Below, piece after piece: positions 6,633-10,123 of a stretch of 10,123 bases of DNA. Origin of the DNA: Willaertia magna (Eukaryota > Heterolobosea > Eutetramitea > Acrasida > Naegleriidae); assembly GCA_902984215.1 (NCBI GenBank), contig CADWAF010000288.1, positions 1 to 10,123 of the forward strand, read 5' to 3'. Positions within the stretch are counted from its first letter, which is position 1. Every line of letters begins with the position of its first letter. The notes beneath the pieces are model-generated. The model saw nothing but the letters and a program-made list of their open reading frames with translations, was not told where the DNA came from and did no database searches. The translations under genes were made by a program, and so were the position numbers.

Positions 6633-8747
6633 TTAATTTAATTTAATTTTTTCTTTTAATTCATCTAAATTAGCATAAGGTTTCTTTTCTAAAATAACTT
6701 TACGTGCATGATTTAATTTATCTGGTAAATTCCATAATAAAATTCCAACAACTTTCTTATCACGAATATAATAAACAACACCACTACCATAGTTTGAAGC
6801 AACTACTGGAGCTGGTGCAGTTGACCATGGAGTACCATTTTGACGAACGACAACGTCATTCCATAAAGCATAAGTATCAAGCTATTTACAAATTATTAAT
6901 TTTTAATATATTAATATATAATAATACTTACTGAACTGTTAATTTCACCAACTGCTTGGAAGTGAATATCACCTACATCACTCCAAAACATACTAATATG
7001 ATGGAATTTCTTACCAGTAGATGAAGACATATTGTTACCTGCATGTTTACCAGTTTGGAATGCATGATCATAATGTTCATGTCTTCTTCTTCCCAAAACA
7101 ACATCATAATAACTCAAAACGTCACCAGCAACATAAACGTTTTGTACAGATTCTAAATGAGAATTTGCAACAATACCAGAGTTTTGTGGATCAATTTCTA
7201 AACCTGCTTCTTCTGCAATTTCAGTATTTGGGAAAATACCAGTAGTAGTAACTACTAAATCTGCTTCAATTTCATCACCATTATCAAGTTTAACAATAAC
7301 CTTTTCTGGATCTCTATTACTCTTTTGAACATTAAGTACATTTCTATTTGGTCTTAATTCAACACCAATGTTTTGTAAAGTTTGTCTAATTCTTTCTGAA
7401 AGATATCTTGGTAACCATCTTGCCATTAAATCTTGTTCAAGGTAAACTTGGGTAACTTTAGCACCAGTCTTTCTTTGAGAAATTGAATAAGATAATTCAG
7501 TACCAAGGAATGAACCTCCAACAATGACAACGTGACCACCTTGTCTGGTTGCCTTTTCTAATTTCTTAAAATCTTCTGCTGTTCTAAAAGTAGTTACCTT
7601 TTCAGGGAATAAATCACTACCTGGTAATTCACGTGGTGATCCTCCAGTTGCTAATTAATTTGATAATTATCATTAATAACTTTGTTTCAATAGTTTTCTT
7701 TTACTTACCAATTAAACACTTTTCATAACTGAAAACTTGACCATCAGCAGTGGTAATTGTTTGATTTTGTGTATCCAATTGAGTAACCTTTGTCTTAGTC
7801 TTTAAAGTTACATTATCCTTATATTCAGAAACTGGTTTATATTCAATTGTATCTTCCTTTCCTTCCCAATTTGTGAAACGTAATGCTTCAGTTTGTTGTA
7901 CGTCCTTATTTCCCCATAATTCCTATATTTATACAATTATTGATAAAATTTAATTAAAATTAAATAAAATTAATAAACAACTACTTACTTTGCTCAATGG
8001 TGGTCTTTGATAAGGTGCTATTTAAATAATTGAAAAACATTTCCCGCCAAAAGAAATATACGAACAAATGAAAAAGGCAGGAATAAAATTATACCGAATT
8101 CAAAATTTGTTAAAAAAAAATACTTTCCAATTGCACGCTACATACCTAAATTTTCTTCTGTGAGAATTAAAACCTTTGCATTAGGGTCGTTCTTTAAAAT
8201 TTGGGTAAGTGCAGCATAGCTAGCAGTACCTCCTCCTATTAAAACATATTCTATTTGTGCAATAATAAATAATCAATTATAAATTAAAAATTGTTTTTTT
8301 TAATAAGAAAAATATAACCTAAATTTTTTATAGATATCTCTACATACTGTATTTACATTCTTCATTAGCCTTCTTAGTAACTGCAGCTGATGAAACTTTA
8401 ACTTCTTGTTCATCATTTTGTTTATTTTCTCTTAATTTTTTTCTTTCTGCTCTATGTTCTTCATATTCTTTAACTAATGGATCACCTTCTGCGCGATCTT
8501 TTCTAATCCAAGTATCTACAAATAATGGTGATAAAACTAAAGGAACTAAACCACCAACTAAAAATAAAGGAAAGAATTTAGTTTTTCTTTTTTGTTCCAA
8601 ATATTCTGGTCTGGTACCATATTCATTAAAAAACTTTTCTTTATCTGAAGCTCCGTTATTACTATTAAATCTTCTTGATGATTTACCAAAATTCTTAAAG
8701 TTTTGATTATGCTTGGTAAAAAAACTTGCAGCTCTTCTGCCGAACAT
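6633..8747 (-). CDS. AIF: Apoptosis-inducing factor, mitochondrial (AIF), six exons
   Basis: Flavoprotein oxidoreductase of the AIF family: an FAD- and NADH-binding protein of the inner mitochondrial membrane, needed in animals for respiratory complex biogenesis. Exons on the minus strand: 8747-8348, 8250-8146, 8017-7989, 7922-7709, 7650-6932, 6881-6633. All junctions keep frame and give 571 residues. Donors are GTATGT (two) and GTAAGT (three); every acceptor is TAG. Exon 1 encodes a basic presequence with an RRFNS cleavage-like site near 25-29, a membrane segment at about 58-78 and a charged linker. Then come the FAD motif YVLIGGGTASYAAL (135-148), PYQRPPLSKELW (170-181), YEKCLIATGGSPR (244-256), the NADH motif VIVGGSFLGTEL (291-302), AGDVLSYYD, RRRHEHYDHA, MFWSDVG, and a C-terminal domain with YGSGVVYYIRDKKVVGILLW. 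The second glycine of GxGxxG is serine. Start ATG has AAAA before it. Divergent from NDUFA9. Confidence 0.93.
8040..8051. promoter_or_regulatory. E2F/DP-like site in AIF intron 2
   Basis: TTTCCCGCCAAA on the plus strand (TTTGGCGGGAAA on the gene's strand) matches the classical E2F/DP consensus. It is the most GC-rich patch of an otherwise AT-rich intron (8145-8018), which is the longest intron of the gene at 128 bases. Whether this organism has E2F/DP factors cannot be seen here. Confidence 0.35.
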
Positions 8748-8873
8748 TTTTATTTTTTAAATTTTTTTCAAAAAAACCAAATTCCAATTCTCCTATGAAT
8801 TATTAGCCTTGAGACTCTTGCTTCTTCAAAAACATTAGTTCTTAAAAGTACAGCTGCAATTATTTTAATAGTT

Positions 8874-8889
8874 TTGAGATTTATCTCAA
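8874..8889. repeat. Inverted repeat, 7-bp arms, in the shared promoter
   Basis: TTGAGAT and ATCTCAA are perfect inverted arms with a 2-base spacer (TTGAGATTTATCTCAA). The near-symmetric form suits a dimeric DNA-binding protein. Function is inferred. Confidence 0.45.
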
Positions 8890-8911
8890 TTATCTTCTTG
8901 TGTGTTGAAAA

Positions 8912-8937
8912 CTGTCTTCTTCGGCTTTGAAAGACAG
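8912..8937. repeat. Inverted repeat CTGTCTT/AAGACAG in the shared promoter
   Basis: CTGTCTT (8912-8918) and AAGACAG (8931-8937) are perfect 7-bp inverted arms around a 12-base loop. Confidence 0.4.
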
Positions 8938-8941
8938 CAGC

Positions 8942-8978
8942 AAGCCTTTGTCTAGCAGCGTTTTATGCCTAAAGGCTT
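8942..8978. repeat. Inverted repeat AAGCCTTT/AAAGGCTT before the NDUFA9 start
   Basis: AAGCCTTT (8942-8949) and AAAGGCTT (8971-8978) are perfect 8-bp inverted arms with a 21-base loop, ending 6 bases before the first possible ATG (8985). If transcribed, they could fold as a leader hairpin; as DNA they could be a factor site. A third copy of the core, GGCTTT, occurs at 8923-8928. Confidence 0.45.
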
Positions 8979-8999
8979 CATTTTATGTTTTTAAAAAAA

Positions 9000-10123
9000 A
9001 TGCTCAACAAATTCAAAACCTCCTGTTCCTTTGTTAAAAAAATTTCTTCTTCCCATCAAAAACTTTCCTTCCTTCAAAAAAACGTAAATATCAAAACTTT
9101 CAATTTCTTTTTTTTAATAAAACATGTTAATTTGATTAAATTATTTATTAAAATTGAATTTTTTTTAATGAACTATTATTTTAGAATTATTCAAATGTTA
9201 CAAGTGTTAAACCTGTAGTAACAATTTATGGTGGAAATGGATATTTAGGACAAGAACTTATTAAACGTATTGCTCCAAATTGTGAAAAAGTTATAATAGC
9301 TTGTAGACGAACAGAAGAAATGGAAGCTGTTGCTCCAAAATTAGGAGGTAAGTCTTTTTCACAATATTTCAAAATGTTAAATTTAATAATTAAAATAGGA
9401 AATGTTAGTGTTGTTTATTCAGATATCACTAATAAGGATGAAGTTGCACCAGCAATGTACGGAAGTGATGTAGTAATTAATCTTGCGGGACTTATTTATG
9501 AAAGTGAAAATACTTTTGTTCAAGTTTTTGTAGATGGTGCTAAAAACGTTGCTCACAATGCATCAGTTTTGGGTGTTAATCAATTAATTCATTTAGGTTT
9601 TTTAAATTCCGATTTAGATAGTAAATCATTCTGGTCAGATATGAAATTTAGATCTGAGGATATTGTTTATGGAGCAAATCCTAATGCAACTATTGTTAAA
9701 CCAAGTATGATGTTTGATTCTATTGCTAATACTAATTCTAGTGCTTATCTTAATAGACTTAGAAGATCATGGTTAAAGTTTTTACCTGTTATACCTTTAC
9801 CTCATGGAAATGCTTTGGTTCAACCTGTTTTTATTGGAGATGTTGTTTCTGCAATTGAAAAATGTATTTTCTCTAAAGCTAATGAAACTAAAGGAAAGAA
9901 TTTATATTTAGCTGGACCAGATGTTGTTACATTTAAAGAAGCAATTAGTATGGTAACAAAGAAACCAACAGTTCCATTAAATTATGTAGCTTATGATTTT
10001 ATTATTGGTTGTACACAAATGTTACCTGAACCAGTTGTTACACGTGACCAACTTAATATTTTCAAACAAGATAATGGTGATTTAACTTTAGATACTGCTA
10101 TTTCAAAAGTTATTGATCCAGCA
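9000..10123 (+). CDS. NDUFA9: NDUFA9-like subunit of mitochondrial complex I (3' end cut by window)
   Basis: Atypical short-chain dehydrogenase that serves as a structural, nucleotide-binding subunit of NADH:ubiquinone oxidoreductase. Exons: start-9083, 9185-9347 and 9399 to the window end. Introns 9084-9184 (GTAAAT...TTTTAG) and 9348-9398 (GTAAGT...AATAG) keep frame. Exon 1 encodes a basic, Ser/Phe/Lys-rich presequence for mitochondrial import. The Rossmann motif VTIYGGNGYLGQEL follows, then SDVVINLAG, QLIHLGFLNSD, NATIVKPSMMF, LVQPVFIGDVV and LPEPVVTRDQ, all in the order seen in human NDUFA9. About 324 residues are visible. ATG 9000 is preferred because a run of eight A precedes it, as A-runs do for AIF and the coiled-coil gene; in-frame ATG 8985 would add five residues. 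The SDR YxxxK site reads WSDMK (Trp166, Lys170 counting from 8985), in keeping with a non-catalytic role. Confidence 0.9.

Larger units (their letters stand above)
8748..8984. promoter_or_regulatory. Shared 5' region of AIF and NDUFA9-like genes
   Basis: These bases separate the two divergent genes and must hold both promoters. No clear TATA box is seen for either. A-rich tracts lie directly before the AIF ATG, and three separate inverted repeats lie toward the NDUFA9 side. No small ORF or tRNA is evident. Confidence 0.6.

Noticed and set aside
6911..7426. Separate 171-residue oxidoreductase, or a type II NADH dehydrogenase
   Set aside because: It is the middle of AIF exon 5 reading into an intron; upstream and downstream exons carry the rest of the AIF-specific motifs, including the C-terminal dimerisation domain.
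8340..8747. Stand-alone 135-residue mitochondrial membrane protein
   Set aside because: A GTATGT donor at 8347 and a TAG acceptor at 8251 splice this frame directly into the AIF FAD motif; it is AIF exon 1, and the apparent stop at 8340 is in the intron.

Overview
The window is AT-rich nuclear DNA from a microbial eukaryote. Genes lie close together on both strands. Introns are short (about 50-130 bases), with GTAAGT, GTATGT or GTAAAT donors and TAG acceptors. There is a lone 5S rRNA gene, and most clear start codons follow a run of A. Mitochondrial proteins (AIF, a complex I NDUFA9-like subunit), the tRNA-splicing endonuclease catalytic subunit and an EGF/LamG surface protein fit a free-living amoeboid or amoeboflagellate protist (Heterolobosea or Amoebozoa). 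That placement is an inference with low confidence.

Layout: (1) 1-440, + strand, the end of a gene with an F-box-like motif near its C-terminus. (2) 569-687, + strand, a complete 5S rRNA with a T-run terminator, followed by an 11-bp inverted repeat. (3) 800-3379, - strand, a large surface or secreted protein. It has two copies of a beta-rich domain, and a LamG domain sits inside the first copy. Its frame appears broken at both ends: no ATG opens the main frame, and a hydrophobic C-terminal tail lies in another frame. (4) A short divergent region with a TATA box and a 12-bp palindrome. (5) 3621-4366, + strand, SEN2, with its catalytic Tyr/His/Lys visible and an unresolved 5' end. (6) 4451-6466, - strand, a 671-residue coiled-coil protein I do not recognise. 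(7) 6633-8747, - strand, AIF in six exons encoding 571 residues. (8) A shared 5' region with nested inverted repeats. (9) 8985/9000-10123, + strand, an NDUFA9-like complex I subunit in three exons, cut by the window end.

The clearest functional link is the head-to-head pair AIF/NDUFA9. AIF is needed for respiratory complex I biogenesis in animals and NDUFA9 is a complex I subunit, so a shared promoter would tie a biogenesis factor to its target. The most unusual protein is the surface protein with its nested domains. I see no sign of a mobile element, virus, CRISPR array or toxin gene.
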